The notes: generated from the sequence alone by a model not told the origin. A stretch of 64,000 nt of DNA from Anisakis pegreffii (GCA_035041965.1 JAPYMA010001343.1:62001-126000); one strand, 5' to 3'; counted from the stretch's first letter, positions 13,129 to 28,400 are shown. Numbers and translations are program-made.

Positions 13129-16100
13129 CCTTGCACCTATCACATAATCTCCATTTAGAATATCTTACAAAAACCACTTATCTACGATACGCGCTGAATG
13201 TATGTGAATTCAACATCAAAAAAAAACAAAATGGGCAGAGCAAAAAATTGAAACTAAGAGGACCATATCAGCTGGTTTAACAATCGTACAGAACTTAGTT
13301 AATTGAGTAGTCACTAGCAGTGGATTGGTTATCCCGCTATTAAGAAACTATTAACTGTAAGACTATTAACTTGAGACTATTAATTGTAAGTTAATCGTTC
13401 GATCTGCTTGAATCTTTAACCTTCCATATATCATGTTCCATGACCTATTCTATCGTATCGCATAATTCCAGCTAGCGCACCCAGATATGTCATTTACGAC
13501 TAGCGATAGATGATTCCACTGGTTAATCCACCCAGTTTACTCAATACCCAAAAGTTCGAGCTTGAAAATTCAACAGAAATATTTGAAAATATTCATTTTC
13601 CAAAGCTGTAACAGTTTAGTGTCTCATCACTGAGGTATTTCAATTCCACTCACTAAATCCAAGTTTTTAACTTAATCAGTATTTATCATCACTCAAAAAT
13701 AAACCCAACCAACTGCGGTATGTCGAACACGACCGAAAGTTCAAAATATTCGTTTAACACAAGTCGAGACTCCAACGAAAACACGTTAATAATTGTTTAT
13801 CAACAGTCATTCAATACGCAAACAATCAAATAATTAAAGTGCTTAAAAAACAAGAAAAAAAGTTATTCATAATTTAATCGCAAAATGCCATTGATTTCGT
13901 ACATGACTAATGTTCTATCGTGAACTAACGTAATATGTAACGCTTTTGTGAATTATTAGAAAGATATTTTTGCGTTACACTGATAACAGAGGTGGACAAC
14001 GGCGCGCTATTCCACTAGTCCGCCTCTTAACGAAACAGTGCAATAGCTACTCCGCTACTAACCAAACAGCTATTTCGCTACTCCGTTAAGCAGCAAACTT
14101 GCGGAATATCGCGCGCTATTTTCCATCTCTGATTGATGCGACAGTCGTGAATCAATGTCTGAAGCATAGAGATTGTAAGCAACCTACTGCAAGTCATAGC
14201 AAAAAAAATGAATAAAGAGTAAAATGAAATTCCACGAATACAGGATAATGTGCTATCTATCGGTTCAGAGCGACCACCAAACTTCGACTTATTAACAATA
14301 GAGATGAATTAACTGAATGATGTATTGTGATATGACTGACTGAGTTAAAACAGAAATATAAGAAAACAATTCTAAAATTAAGTGCTCACATGCAAAGACG
14401 ATATCATTAACTATACTAATAAATAACAACAAATACACGTTAAATACAAAAGCAGAAGAATCAAAATGAATAATCTGATGAATGAATGAATGAATATTTG
14501 CCTACTAAACTGAACAAATTCCAAAAATAAATGAATCTGACAAATTAATTCTGATGAAATAAAACAAAACAATCGGTTAATAGACAAATCGTAACACTGA
14601 ACGATGATCACTGAACCCGTTGTTTTAAATGATTTTGATGTGTGACTGACTTTTTGATGTGTCACTTTTTTTTGAGGAATTAAATATAAACGGATTATAA
14701 TGAACATTGTGAGATATACGAACAGGCTCGTACCGAAACGGGGAGTAGAAAACCCAATGAATGGGCTCATTCACAGACGACATTTTAAGAAACTGAGCAC
14801 TATTGTCGTCTAAAAACACAGTCTCGGAAGCGCAAGCAATGTTTTGAACTCCTGAACCGGGGTTTCGGATCTTTTAAGAAGAAAACTGCCTCATATTTTC
14901 CCCCTCCACCTATCCGAAAGACAATTAAGATTAAGCGGCTATATTTAAATCCTTATAGAGCATGCTCTTACCATGAAATATGAATGGACTTTAGCTATAT
15001 GTTAGTGCAAAAATACTACCCCATTGATTCATCAATATGCGTAGATGCAGTGCACTTTAATGGGAAAAAGACCAAAGTCTACGGCATCAATACCCAAATC
15101 ATTCAGAAAAACAAAACAATTTCTCCGATGAGCGAAGAGAAAAACGTTGCTCTTAAATAATAACCCTCTAAAGGTTGGTGGAATCAAGAGAATGAAAAAT
15201 AAATTAAAATAAAAACGAACACGATTGAGTGAGTGTTAAAAGGAGAGTAGAAGGACGAAACGGACGGACACATAATATAAAACTTATTAACGGATTAATT
15301 ATTTCCATAGAAATCCCGAGATAATCTGCAAAAGTCGATCTAGTGAACGCCTAATGACTGTGCAAAAATACACTGCCCGTGCCAGTTGCCCAACTTTTCT
15401 TACATATTCCAGTGTGTATCTAGCAAATGTTCCAGACTTAATCTAAGGCTAAAGTTCGGCTTCAAATTCATGGCTTTGACTGGCTCCTAAATCGATCAAA
15501 ATATCGTTCCCATTGGCCGAGTTTCAACGAGCGCTCCGATATTCGCGATAATAACATTTGGCATCATCATAATATATCAAACACACGAATCACCGTTCCA
15601 AAACAAAAACACACGAGATCTGCACACATAAATAAATAAATTCACCGTGGTATTCACAATAAAATTACAATCGAGTAATCAACTATAACGCACATTTGAA
15701 GAAAATATCATTCGAAAGCAATTATTGAGGAGGAGATTATTCTGAGGTGATCGATCGCACGCACACAAAAACATTCAACGATATCGTCTTATTTTTGATC
15801 ATCAATATCATTACAATAATCAACATAAATCTCATTACAATATACTGACAACAAATATTATCTGAAAGTAACCGTACTACTTCTAATTATAGTAATTATG
15901 ATGACAATACAGAAATAACAACAATATATACTAAAAACAATAATCATATGAATAATAATAATAACAAGAAAAAACGATAGCAACAAAGAGTAATGACACT
16001 ATTAATAACAACAATAATTCTGACGGGTAAGACATAAAACTAACAAAATTTTTTCGCCCGAATTATAATATACAACCAGGATTCGCATTCATTTCAGACA

Positions 16101-16305
16101 CACTTATTCATGTTTAACACTAAAAGTCTCACCCTTCAGATTCACTAGAAACATATTGTAAAATGTGACGGTATATAATAAGATCATTCGTAATCAGATC
16201 TGTCAGCACACGGTCTAATAAACAACTACTCAAATGCAAACATCAATAACTGACACACAACAAACATCCAAATGAGTATTGCTGTATCAGTTATGCAGTG
16301 AACGT
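13129..16305. other. Intergenic stretch without a recognised gene
   Basis: About 3.2 kb, very AT-rich, with many A-runs and AAT/ATA simple repeats (notably 15880-16010). It contains one inverted-repeat element (13987-14131). Longer ORFs at 14411-14819 are low-complexity Ile/Phe/Leu strings and do not look coding. Confidence 0.5.
13987..14131. mobile_element. Short inverted-repeat element with hAT-type CAGAG ends
   Basis: The element starts CAGAGGTGGACAACGGCGCG and its other end, read in reverse complement, is CAGAGATGGAAAATAGCGCG. CAG(A/G)G termini are typical of hAT transposons. The 8-base flanks (ACTGATAA and ATTGATGC) agree at five positions, consistent with a decayed 8-bp target duplication. 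At 145 bp it is non-autonomous. A possible diverged relative lies near 51060-51170. Confidence 0.6.
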
Positions 16306-19300
16306 CTAACGATTCGTTGCTTTCATAATAACACCTTGCTCCATGCGGAGATAATCCATCAGCACTTTTATCCGTTCTTTTTGCGTTTCCACAAACTCAT
16401 CTTCACACATCTTCTGCCAGTCCAATAACTCTGGCGTCACACGTTGCAACGCCATCAACGAATTTCTACAAAGCGATTGTGACACTGCCAATAATAATAA
16501 TGAATGATTGACAATAATGATTACAATCAGCAACATAGTTGTCATCAAGAATTCCAACGAAACAGTCAACTGCTTACTTAAAAACGCATACTTACACTAT
16601 CCATATCATTTTTCAATGTTTCGCATGCTTCTGGTAGACTTCTACCCAGCCAAATCATCAAATAATTTCAGAATATAGAAGCAAGTTCGAAAGAATCTTG
16701 ATACAGTTTGGTGAAGAGTTTCTCACACCGCCAATGCGGTTGATTACTCATGATCACTTAATTGTACTCTAACTTTAATTTTATTTCCAACAACGCTTTC
16801 ACGCTTTCATTATATTCCGTACGTGACCTCTTGCAAACAATAATAATACCTAACAAATATCACTATCATTAGTCGCCGAATATAACACTTTTACATTATA
16901 TTCACTCAGTTAACTTAAAGCAATGTGGACAGGTTGAACGACAAAGAACATGAAAAAACTAACGATGTATCGTCCAGAGAATCAACCTCAGCACTCTCAT
17001 CTTCACTACTACAATTGCAATCGTCGAAATTCGTCGATAGCGATCGCATCATTTCGTTGATTGCATCATATCGTCCTTGAGTTGTCTCATCGATATCCTT
17101 AATCCACTTTATTACTAACAATATGGTACGCCGTGAACAAATACTTTGTTCCTTGACACATTTTATTGGCTCAAAATCACGTTTACGTTTCTTTGCATGT
17201 TCATATTCTACACTCGCAATCAAAGGAAAATAATTTTAAACGAAAGTACAACTCTGAGGCGACTTTGAGCTTGAACGCAGTTTATAATGGCACTTATACG
17301 GTTACAAAAAATTCTTACTTAAGCTGATGAGTTAACCATATAGATAAAATCAACTAAGAATTGCTGACTTCTTTCCTAAACTATTATGAATACGTTCAAC
17401 AAACTGATCAAAACTAACATCATTCGGTATTGTGATGAGAACGATTCTGGGTGGTGGCATCCACAAACGAGAATCGCATCGCTGCAATGCACGCTTCTTA
17501 CAACTCCGCTTTGGTCTCATCTCAACTGGCACATCGTACCATCCCTGTGAGCTTTTTGACTGCTGTTGTAGTTCATCGACTGGTTTATATCCAGCCAACA
17601 GCATCTTCTGCAACATTGCAAAAAACTTAGTTGGTCAACAAACACGTTTGCTCTCATCATCAAACCATAATCACACCTGATCACTTATGAGAGGAATAAG
17701 TGAGGGGAGAGTGAGCAGGCATCAATTCCTCTGGACTTCCGCAGACTACCGAAAATAAGCTATTGCACTGCAACTCTCACGTTTCCTTCAGCTACTACCA
17801 ATCCACTACATTTACAGTTTTTCCATTTACCTTTCAAAGTTGTTGCATATCCTCATCCATAACAACTCCTTGTGTTACACTAAACCTTAATATGAGGAGG
17901 ACAATAAAGAACTACAATTCAACTACGTATCATTCGATCCATGAGTATCTCATCATAAATCAATCACACTTGAATTTGAACTCAAACTTCGTTTCCATTC
18001 GCTATTTCACACAAAAAAGTTCGTCGAACCAGCCGAGTCCGTAACTGGATTCGAGTAAAAGAATCAAACAAAATAAATGAAAGTAATCATTTAAAAACCT
18101 TGAGAGTAGAAATGATATGTCGATAAATATTCTCGAAACGGATCAACATCTCACGTTCATTTGCCCAGTCATAACCGATCGCCAGATAAACAACCATCCC
18201 ACACGGTAAACAATTCAACTCTCGAAGACTATCCAATATATCTCTGAAAATTCACAACTGCTCTCTGTTCGTCTGACACACCAGTGAGTTGCTCTTGCTT
18301 CTTGCAGTCATCATTCGTAGGATGAACAACTCACCGAGATAACAAAAAATCAAAAAAAACTGACAGATAGGCAAATGACAATCAATAAATTAATAAACGA
18401 ATGGATCACACTAACTGTGGGTCAATTTGTGGGTAATGAACGCGTGATATCAACGATCCATGTGCATGCGTTGGATCCAGGAAACATTTCTCATTCATCA
18501 TTTCCAAAAGCGAATCTGTTATCAACCTGCAATCCATCACATCCTCATTATTCAGTTTATCACTAATTCCCTCAACCAATTTCCAAAGCGCAATTCCTCA
18601 ATCTGATCGATTTCGCCTGGTAGACGGCGAAGACTACATGCGAATGAATGCACAAATCTAACCAACGAGTTGTCGAGTGAGCAATTTTCGATTAACACGC
18701 ATGGATTAACGTACTAACTAGTGCTTAACATCACACTAGAAAACTTGAACACTGGGCTTTTAATATCTTATTTACTTGTAATACCTTAAAATATCGCCCT
18801 CATTTATTCTTCTCATGATCATGCTAACGTCACAAACAATACAAATAACCATCGCGGAACTCTTTACAACCGAATTATCTACATCAAAATATCTAGTTCA
18901 CCTTTAATACTGCTGACGAAAAGCAAAATTTGATTGAAATAATAAATAATACCAAAGGTATATAATACTCGCATTTGTTTTGAAACAATGAAACAACATC
19001 AGAAAAACAGCAAAAATAAAAAGAAACGAACCAATTCCTCATAGGGAGATCGGTGGTTATGGCCGCATCGAGCATTCTGAAGTCAGCTTGCAAACGCTGT
19101 CGCAATCCTTTTTTCGATAAACGACGACCAATTTTCTTCTAATAACAATATATTCGTTAACACTCTTTCTGATTACACTCACAATCAGATGTTAGTCACC
19201 ATGAAACGTTAGCAGTCAAAAAATAAAATAAAATGAAAATTCAACAATGTTCCAGAACGAAGAAATTTTCAATGACAATAAAATCGACTTCGACATTATT

Positions 19301-22300
19301 TCAAGTGGAATCTAAATAACAACAAACTAAAACTTGCCACGAATATAAACTTCTCCGGCTCTCTCGTCTGTACATTTGGCGAATCCTATAAAATAATTAC
19401 GCAACTTATCACAATAACATTAAATATCATCAAACTTGCCCATCAAAGCCGAAATCTATGGCTAAATTTTCAATTCACAATCATTTTATTACCACTACTA
19501 CCATAAAATAATTATGAATCGTCATCCATCACCAAAAATACATCGAATGTCATACAAAACAACCAACGTACCTCAGGCATCTTTCCGGAACCACGTGGAA
19601 ACAACTCTTTGTATTCGGCTAGCGATACGTTCAGAACACGACCACTCTTAAATATCGAATAACATTGCACGCAGATCTAATATTATGCTGAATTTACTCT
19701 AATTCAAACGACAGATTCATAAATGTTCTCTTTTGATTGTTTCTATTACGTTTTAAAATGAATTGCAATGCCAAATAATTGGCATCAGCTTACGTAACTA
19801 TTCACAGAACACGACTGAATCAGACAGTTTAATCTACCGACAATGAATAAAACCAATCCCAATCAACTTTAACGATATGAATGAACGTAATTCTCGAATC
19901 GCATCACAATTTCGTACGTAAATTTTCAGAAATGAAAGTGCTCAATTAATTCATGCGAAAATTTCAAAATTTGAATGCATAAAACCTTATGCAAATTAGA
20001 TGCAAATTTCCTCCAATAATTTTGAATAATTTTTTTAAAACGATGAACGAAACAATTTAGTACGGATGTATCTTTCATTGTAACGAAACAAATGCTGATA
20101 AACGATAAAAATTGCGGATAAATTCTGAAAAAGGAATTAATTAAGTGATACCGTGATTGATGAATTCGACTCATTTGTGGTTCGTTCATTGACTGTTTTC
20201 TCGAAAATATTCGCTCTCGATGAATCCAAATCGAATGAAACCGATCTAAATGATTTACATTTCCAACTGAGATCAACATTCAATAAATGACAGCTACTAG
20301 CATATGCGGAGATAAGTTTTGCCTATATCGCTCACGCCTCTTCCACCTCCAGACAATGGTACAATTGATCTGGAATCAATCAATCTGAGCCTGAAACACT
20401 CAGCGATTTGACCGAAATTAAATCTAAAGTGCGCATAACAACTACGAATCAACCCAAAAATTTCATTCATTCCTAAAAAGTATGTTTTTGCAACTGACTT
20501 TAAAATTTCTTTTTTTCAAAAATAATAAAATCAACAAACAAAACTGAGTGTACATTCTCAGCTGGCAATACCAAAAAACAAATTCGATACACTCACTTAA
20601 CAGAACCGAATGAAGTGGACGAAGCACTCGGAGTAAGTCTTTTGTCCATTTGTGACAGATTCGGTTCGGACATCACAAACGGTAAACAACATCTGCAAAA
20701 CATTCACTGTCATATACTTCGTAGATCAACTTCATCAGATTTCGTTGGGTGATTATCAAGCGTTCGATTGCTGCGAGCCAGTGAAGTCACCGAACCACAA
20801 CAACCAAAAACCAAAAAATCCGTGGCCATCCTCTAATTTTGCTCATTCAGTTCAGAACAAAAAAAATCACAGTCGATTGCCAACTCTTACTTTCACCTTT
20901 TACCGGTCAAAAGATCACTCACCTGCATGTGGGAAACAATTACAATGCTTTGCGCAATTTCTCATCTAATAAGAATCGTAATGATGAGTGAAAACCTCGT
21001 TGAGTGGATCATAAAGTGGGATGAATTATTGAAATTAGAGGATATTTTCGAAAGAAAAACATGAAACTTTGAATTAATTCACCTTAAACGTTTTGCAACT
21101 GGACTTTCAGCAACATCAGTGACCGTATCGGTAAGCATCAACTTAAAATAACAACAAATATTATGTCTCTTACAAAATCAGTTATTTATTGCAATGAAAA
21201 GACTGCTTATCGCTATTCATTCTTCAATTATGAAAATGTAAAACAAAAAAATCATGAGACCTTCTACTGCATCGAACAAAATAATAAAATGAGAAAGCAA
21301 ACACCTCGTTGGAATTTTCGAAGTAACGTTTACGAAAAGGCCTCCTTAAGACAGCTTTCCGCAGTGGTGTATCTGCATCAAAATTCGACAAGTGGGCGGC
21401 AAGCACAGGAATAGTCTCTTTTTTCGGTATGCTACTCACCTCTTCATTCGATTCCAACTTAAAATAGAATGTGAAATTAGGATGATTTTTTGAAACGTTG
21501 TTTTTTTTCTTCAAATTTGAACATAAATCCCTTCATTTGATTTGCAATCGTCAAATTTTATCTTTTACATTTTCACTCATCGATCAACAAATACTGCAAA
21601 AACCAAATTTACCGCAACAAAATTATCACTTATCAAAATTTGATCGCACGATTCAAATGATAAAAACTATCATTGATTAATAAATAAATCTCAAAAACGC
21701 AGATTTTTATTAGCTCATCGAAACGAATTCATCTTGTAATAAGGAAGTGATCATTTTGGGATACAAGAGCACTGGGAAACTTGTGAATGCGAAAAGAAGA
21801 GTACAGAGATCATTAATAATTAAGATCTAAAGAGTAAAGAGATCATTAATTCAAGAGCTAATTCTATGCCCGAGCACATACTAAGTCGCCACATGCATGA
21901 CCACTATGAATGATGGTGGATCAGCACCCGAGGAAGAATCACACTCGCAATCAGCAGAAAATGCCAATAGAAATGTGAAACATTGAAAGGCCTAGAATCG
22001 TTCGGCACGATGAATATTAAAATCTGAAAATGCAATTTCATAAAACTAACCGTTTCATCATTATCCATCTCTTCACTAATCTCATTAATTGCTGGAAGTG
22101 TTCCATTTGTTGAATCGTTAGTACAGTTTGTCATACTGCCATTCAGCTCATGACCTGAGTCAATATTTTCATCATTCTGAAAACATCAATTAGTCATTCG
22201 ACAACGTCATCTATTTATTTATTTATTCAGCCAATTGCTGTACGTTTCGAACGTAAGCCTCTTCAAGATCACTTCAGTTATCACGATTATCACAGTTTGT

Positions 22301-25300
22301 CATATCGCCATGAGATCAGAATGATTTCTTGAAACGTTATATGTTTTAATCAGAACGTCAATCAAGTCATCTGAAGTGTTCTCGACAACGGCATCACTCA
22401 ATACTAACAACCAAGATGTCAATGCAACGAACCAATCATAATAAACAAATTAATAACAACAAAAATAAGATCGATATCATAATTACAATCGCTCTTATCG
22501 ATCACAACCATTACTTTTACCGGGTTATGCTCTTTGTTGCTTTTTTAGAGTGATAAACGAAATATTGATAACTTGGTAACCCATTGAATGATAATTAGCA
22601 TGAAACTGCACGATGAAATGCAATGAATGAATAAATTTTGCGAAGTTCGAGAAGATCGAACAAACCTCTTTGTTACTACGCAACGCCGTCGTTGTATCTG
22701 CATTGTTTCCATCAACACTATCATTGACAATATTAGCGTTATTATTATCACCATCATTATTCCCGTTTCCGGCGTCGGAAAAGTCAGATGACGACGATAG
22801 CGAAGGGCATAATGAGTGATGATCACTTTTATTGTTGTTATTAATCTTATTATCGAGACGCATTTCCAACCGTTTCAATATATCATTCAACGGTGCAATA
22901 ATCGATTTCAAATCCAATATATCATCGTTCCGATTACAATAAATAAATTCTTTCGATTCAAGCTCCAGAAATTCACCTATGCATAGTCGTTCCGCTGCTG
23001 TAAACAAAAATACTTTCAAAAAAAAAACCACCTCAATGGCGAAACGAATCGAGTTCTGAGTCAGTTCTGAGCTACGAGCTCGCACAAATACAGTGGATTG
23101 CTCGTGTCACTCAACAGAGCATCCGACGTGGAAGTGCCCATGTCAAAACAAATGTACAGCAAAAATTCCGATTGCAGTTTTACGGATCAAAGTAGTTGGA
23201 TAGGAATCAGCATTAGAAAAATTTTTCGTCGCACTGAGTCAGTGGAAATTAATTTTTTTTGAAATTCCATGAACGATTTCGCAATTCACTCAGCAAAAAA
23301 AAGAGAATTCAGGTAGTGTAAAAATGTAAATTACCATCTGATAGTGATTTGTGAACAAAAATTTGCATCAATCGAATAATTCCATTGTGAAAATTATTCA
23401 TCGAATTCGCCAGTTTCATCTCACCACATCGCTCAAGATCATTCACTGTTTCATTGAACACATCAACTAACAATTCATTATTGATAACTGAAATTAGAAA
23501 AAATAATTTCATTCATTGCCATCAATCGACTGGTTCTTTTTTTGGTGAATGCATCTGATTCATTGATCAGTTCAAGAGATTAATATGCAGTCTCACAATT
23601 TCGAGCACAAAACTTGTATCCTACATGGAATGCAGCACCGAAATACTCATCGTTTCAAAACGAAGCATTTCGAAATTATTGCAGCCAACCTGCCCTTCAA
23701 CAGCTCAAGTTGAGTTTAGATGTAACTCTAAGAAAAGCAAGGAACACTAGAACACTCTGGGAATGAGTTCACATCCAGAATTACTGACTCACAAACATTA
23801 TCGAAATAGGAAACTTCAGTCATCACTCCATTAAAAAACTGCACTCATTATGTACAAATCATATCTTTCGCTTCCACTACAAATATGAGGGATGAGGGCA
23901 TCAAATACGAATATCTAGGGAACACATTTCGAGGAACTTATTGAAGTGGGATTAGAGTTCAAATAACGTTCAAGCAGCATTCAGAACGAAACGCTTACCA
24001 TTATCGTCAATCGTTACGCTACTAGGAACACTCTCTTCTGGTTGTTCTTGATAGGATGCGTTTACTGATGACGATGCACATTTCTGGTCATCTTTGACAA
24101 TATTCCCGTCACACCTCCTTTCTGCAAACTCATTTCATTACGTCGTTCAAACTGAATCACAAAACAATCAAATCCAAACTAATCAATTGCTAATTATAGT
24201 TGTGCCAAACGAATCATTATCGCTTCTAACACCATTCTTATTGCCTTCTCTTGAATGTTCCATTTCATTTGCATTCAAATCGAGCTTCTTCCATTATCCA
24301 TAAATTCTAGTTCTGTGATTATTATCAGATATAATTTTCAGTGTGGCTAATTTATAGCATTCTTTCAAATACACTAATAATAAGCCTGCCTCAAAATGAA
24401 GGTTTTCAAGTTTCAGATATGGCATCTAAATCCAAAGTACAGCAGGGATCCGGAAGAACTAACTGCTATTCATGATATTGGATCAAAATCATTGATTGAT
24501 AGGATTTTTCATTTGAGCATTCAGTTTTGGTAGCAACATCAAGTGCTAAAGTTTTCGTCTACTTTAAGGTAATCGATCTTTCGTATGCTTATATTTTTTG
24601 ATGCTTTTATGAGGCCAATCAGCCTTTGCTCGCCTGTTCTGCGGTACGTTCCGCTCATTTAATAAAATAATTTTTTTAAAGAAGTATATAACCGTCTGCA
24701 ATCCAACTCCACCAGAAGGCAATTTACTAAACCTGAGGCTAAATTTTTCGAGAAGCTCACGACCAGATGCGAACCTCAGCCAAACAATACGAAAACATTT
24801 GAACTCTCGTGTGATATTCCTCAGCCTAAGTTTGACTTTGACCTGGTTCGCAGCCGATAGAGGCTTAACCCTTCCTTCTAGAATTCAGGTTTAAATTCCC
24901 AAAAGCAAGTCGATAATCCATCAGATCGTGTTGGTAAAAATGAAACGGCATTTCGCTCGTTCGTATTCGCATTAATTTGAATGGATGATGCGAACTCATT
25001 GTTAATTTTTCAGCCCCGTTGTATTACTTTAACAATCTGATGATCACACAGCTTACCCACAAGCAGTGGAATGCTTGAACCAAATGTCACCCATGCTAAC
25101 TCATCATCAAATATTTAACTCACAATCACTAAAAATGACTTTCACATCTCGCTGAGCACGTAGATTGCAAAATCGCAAATGCGCGCAAACGAAATGCCGT
25201 TTAAACTTCACTAACTTAAACCACGAAATTATCGCGTAACTACTAACCTTGAGCTTATTTTTGGGTGATCAGAAGATATTAAGTTGATTTTGAGATTTGG

Positions 25301-25492
25301 AAACGATACATTCGAAGAACGCTTACCTTTGACATCAGTGAGTGGTGAACGAGTGGAGTTGATTGTAGCAGCATTAATATTGTTAGTGGTGTTTTGATCG
25401 GTTGATAGTTGTTCGGCATCAATACTGGCAGCAGTATTCAGTGGAGATGAAGATGAACGAGCAGGCAATATCACATTCTGAGTTGCGCGCAT
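16306..25492 (-). CDS. Unidentified large multi-exon gene (about 800 residues)
   Basis: Exons 25327-25492, 23999-24121, 23335-23487, 22666-22997, 22051-22176, 21305-21457, 21083-21141, 20597-20692, 20152-20245, 19572-19646, 19338-19385, 19032-19138 and 18577-18633 join in phase. Then come 18099-18243, 17369-17607, 16960-17212 and a terminal 16306-16484, whose joins at 18577/18243 and 16960/16484 do not fit and need revision. The N-terminal third is Asn/Ser/Asp-rich (with LNDILKRLEMRLDNK inside a possible helix). Next comes MSEPNLSQMDKRLTPSASST, then the best-ordered part: KKIGRRLSKKGLRQRLQADF, LRRLPGEIDQIEELRFGN, DILDSLRELNCLPCGMVVYL and YDVPVEMRPKRSCKKRALQR. The C-terminus is helical and charged. 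It is likely an intracellular protein, since no signal or membrane segment is seen. I do not recognise the family. The first ATG directly follows a splice acceptor, so an upstream exon or a spliced leader is possible. Confidence 0.65.
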
Positions 25493-28400
25493 CTGCAAAC
25501 TCACGTCAAAACTTCATTCGAACACTTAATTCAGTACAGTCGATTCACTTCGAACACACGAACTTTTCCACTTGACAATTTTCATACAACAATAGGCAAA
25601 CATAACGCAGGATTCTCAGAGGCCACCACCTGGAATCGAAAATTCGACGGCTCATGCCATCTTTTCCGTAACTTTCCAAACCATTCCTTCTATCCTCTAA
25701 ACTCAACCGTCTGCAATTCTCAAGCCTATTCAATGAAATCAGTGGAGCATGTTTCAAAGAATAACGAGGCACATGTATTCGAATAACCTTTTTGAGTGGG
25801 ATTCTCGAAATGTGATGAATAGGGAAGGGGAACGAGACTGATCACTCAGGCATTCTCTGTCGAATTGAGGAGATATGTTTTTAGTTCTGATCGGTTGAAA
25901 TCCAAAAAACAAAATCAAAGTCCAAATGACTATGCTTAATGAAACTGTTATTTGATAGGATGAACGAGAGAGAGCTGTGAATCCGTCCGTCATCATGGGA
26001 TTGTTTGATTCAAGAATCGTGTGAACTAATCTCAGCATGGATTTGCTTCAACTCACTCGCAGGAATATCCAAAACACAAAAAAAATGCCGGCAAAGTAAC
26101 TGAAAAAGTGAGCTGACTCAAAACGCTCAATGTCACATCGCTTCAATCAAGCGCATATTGATTGTATTCATTTAAAGTAACTTTCCAGCGCCGCTATTAA
26201 CTAAATATTTATTTATACTCACTCACAAATCATATGACGTCTTCGTTTATAAATTATTTTATATGTATATTAGCCGAGACACAGAGAACACGACAAATAG
26301 TCCAGTTTATACACGCATACACACGTTTAGACACATTCATGTCAAGAATTTATATACAATTATATATATATTCATTATTACATACACATAAATAAATATA
26401 TGTATATATATGCAATGTATTATTTTACATGGGATATATACGTCGTGTATTTATTATTGTGTAGGATGTGTGGTGTTTATGTACGAGTCGTCTTCAGCAT
26501 GTCTATGTATACTCGGTTCAATATTCCGGATTGTACCGCATCAAAACAACGCTACTATCATCGATAATCCTCATATATCTCCTCTTACACCACATCAACA
26601 CTAATGAAATGCGCTAGTTTTAAAATCCACAACACGTCGTCACACACAATCCTGCTCGTGTCCACGATCAGAATCACTTCTTTCCGAACTGATTGATCCT
26701 CTCAAATGACGACTTAAGGTTTTAAGAAAACGCAGACGGCTCTCAACTCGTAATTCTTCTGATTAGCTACAGATATCCAGTCGTTATTGACAAACCTTAA
26801 TCATACTGCTCTCATGAAAGATCATCTGGTCAGTGTTGCAATCGGAAGCTTTTACCGGATGAAGTTAGCAAGGTTTTCGGTTGATCGTTTAGAGGTGGAT
26901 ATGTGGGTTGAACGTTGATGAGAGCAGGCGATAGTCTGCGAGATTTTGATTGATGGAATATATCAATATTCATTATCCGTCCTACGTCATTAGGTAGCAA
27001 AATAGGGAACGTAGTTGTGTTTTTCTATTGGTTATTCAATTATTTCATCTGCGAAAATAGGTCACATTCTAGTAAAGGATGGAGTCGAATGAAAGAATTG
27101 CAATATTAAAATGCCACATATACTGCTCACAGTGAGCCAGTAATCAATTGCAAGCGGAAATAGGAAAACCATTCAGAGAATGATATAATATTCATTCTCA
27201 GTATAGTATTAAGTGAGGTTAGAGAGGAGTCAATCCCGGAAGAGAATACAAAACCTTGGTATTGTTCAGATTCAGTCTGATGAAAGTATTAGCAGGTTGC
27301 CGACGACGAATCAATCGGGTTCACTCGAGTGCAGTGGTAATGACGATTAGCAGTGTTTCCTCAGTTCGTGCATCACCAACTCGGCCGAGGGTTAATAATG
27401 GCGTTATACACAATCGAGACGTCGACAAATCAATAATGCATCGCTGTATGCGTAAAAATCTAGTTATCAACAACCATAAACTTTTTATGATATCATCGAA
27501 CTACTCTCGTTCTCGCACACAACACCATCAAAATATTAAGAACAATGCATTTTCACTCATCTGCAAACGTCGTCTGCACTCAGTAACAAATCACTAAAAG
27601 GCATCCATCCAAAGTAATGGTCATCGAATCTCATCCTAAAGCCATTCCCACACAACTATCCTCATGGCCTATGCGTATTCGTGAATTTCGTTCAGTATAA
27701 GCGGATTACACCGAACCATTCAGTAAAGAATCCTTTGAATTCTCCATAATGTTTGTCTACGGAAGATGATTTTGAGATACGGGATGAAACTGTCAACCGA
27801 TGGTTTTGAAGAGGAAAAAAGCTGGGTACCCAGCAAGTGAAAATACTGAATGGGCGAGTCATCTGGCCAGACCTGATAGGAGATGTGACCAGTAAAAATG
27901 CGTGTGATGAACGCAAAGAGTCTTGTTGCTATAATGAATTTCTGTAGCTGAATAACTGAACGAATGGTTGCAAAGAATATAAAATTTTTCCGGTGATACG
28001 TGCATGCTTAAGATTCGTTCACTTTTTGTATGCATTTCAACAAGCAATTCCGTCTGTTCACCTGTTCAAGATCGCTTCTTTCAGAGCTATACTCACGACC
28101 AACCATCACTTCGAAAAGCTCAAATATACAATGAATAAGATCGAATGCTTTCACCTGTATGAATACTTGTCAGTGACCTGTGAATGCCAAACAAATTGTG
28201 ATAGTATTTCTGAACATGACCACAGTCATTTTCATTAGTAGCTAAAACATTCAGTTTCATCTTGATTACATCGTGTAAATTGTGATCGATTTGGTGTTCT
28301 GTGACCATTGTCAACAAATCATCCAAACAAAGTCATTGCTAAACATGTTGAATCAGTTGATTTGTAATCAGCCACAAGCGCCCTGTCACCGCTAAATCAC

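Noticed and set aside
18099..18243. Resemblance of GMVVYLAIGYDWANEREM to a SPIRE-type KIND domain
   Set aside because: Only a few residues agree and no WH2 repeats follow; treated as chance.
20923..20965. Small Cys-rich exon (RNCAKHCNCFPHA) resembling a CXC/TSO1 or E(z) Cys motif
   Set aside because: Its phase does not fit the exons on either side, which join to each other directly in phase; no SET or second CXC part was found.
27256..27597. 113-codon plus-strand ORF
   Set aside because: Basic, low-complexity, no splice context, no recognisable domain.
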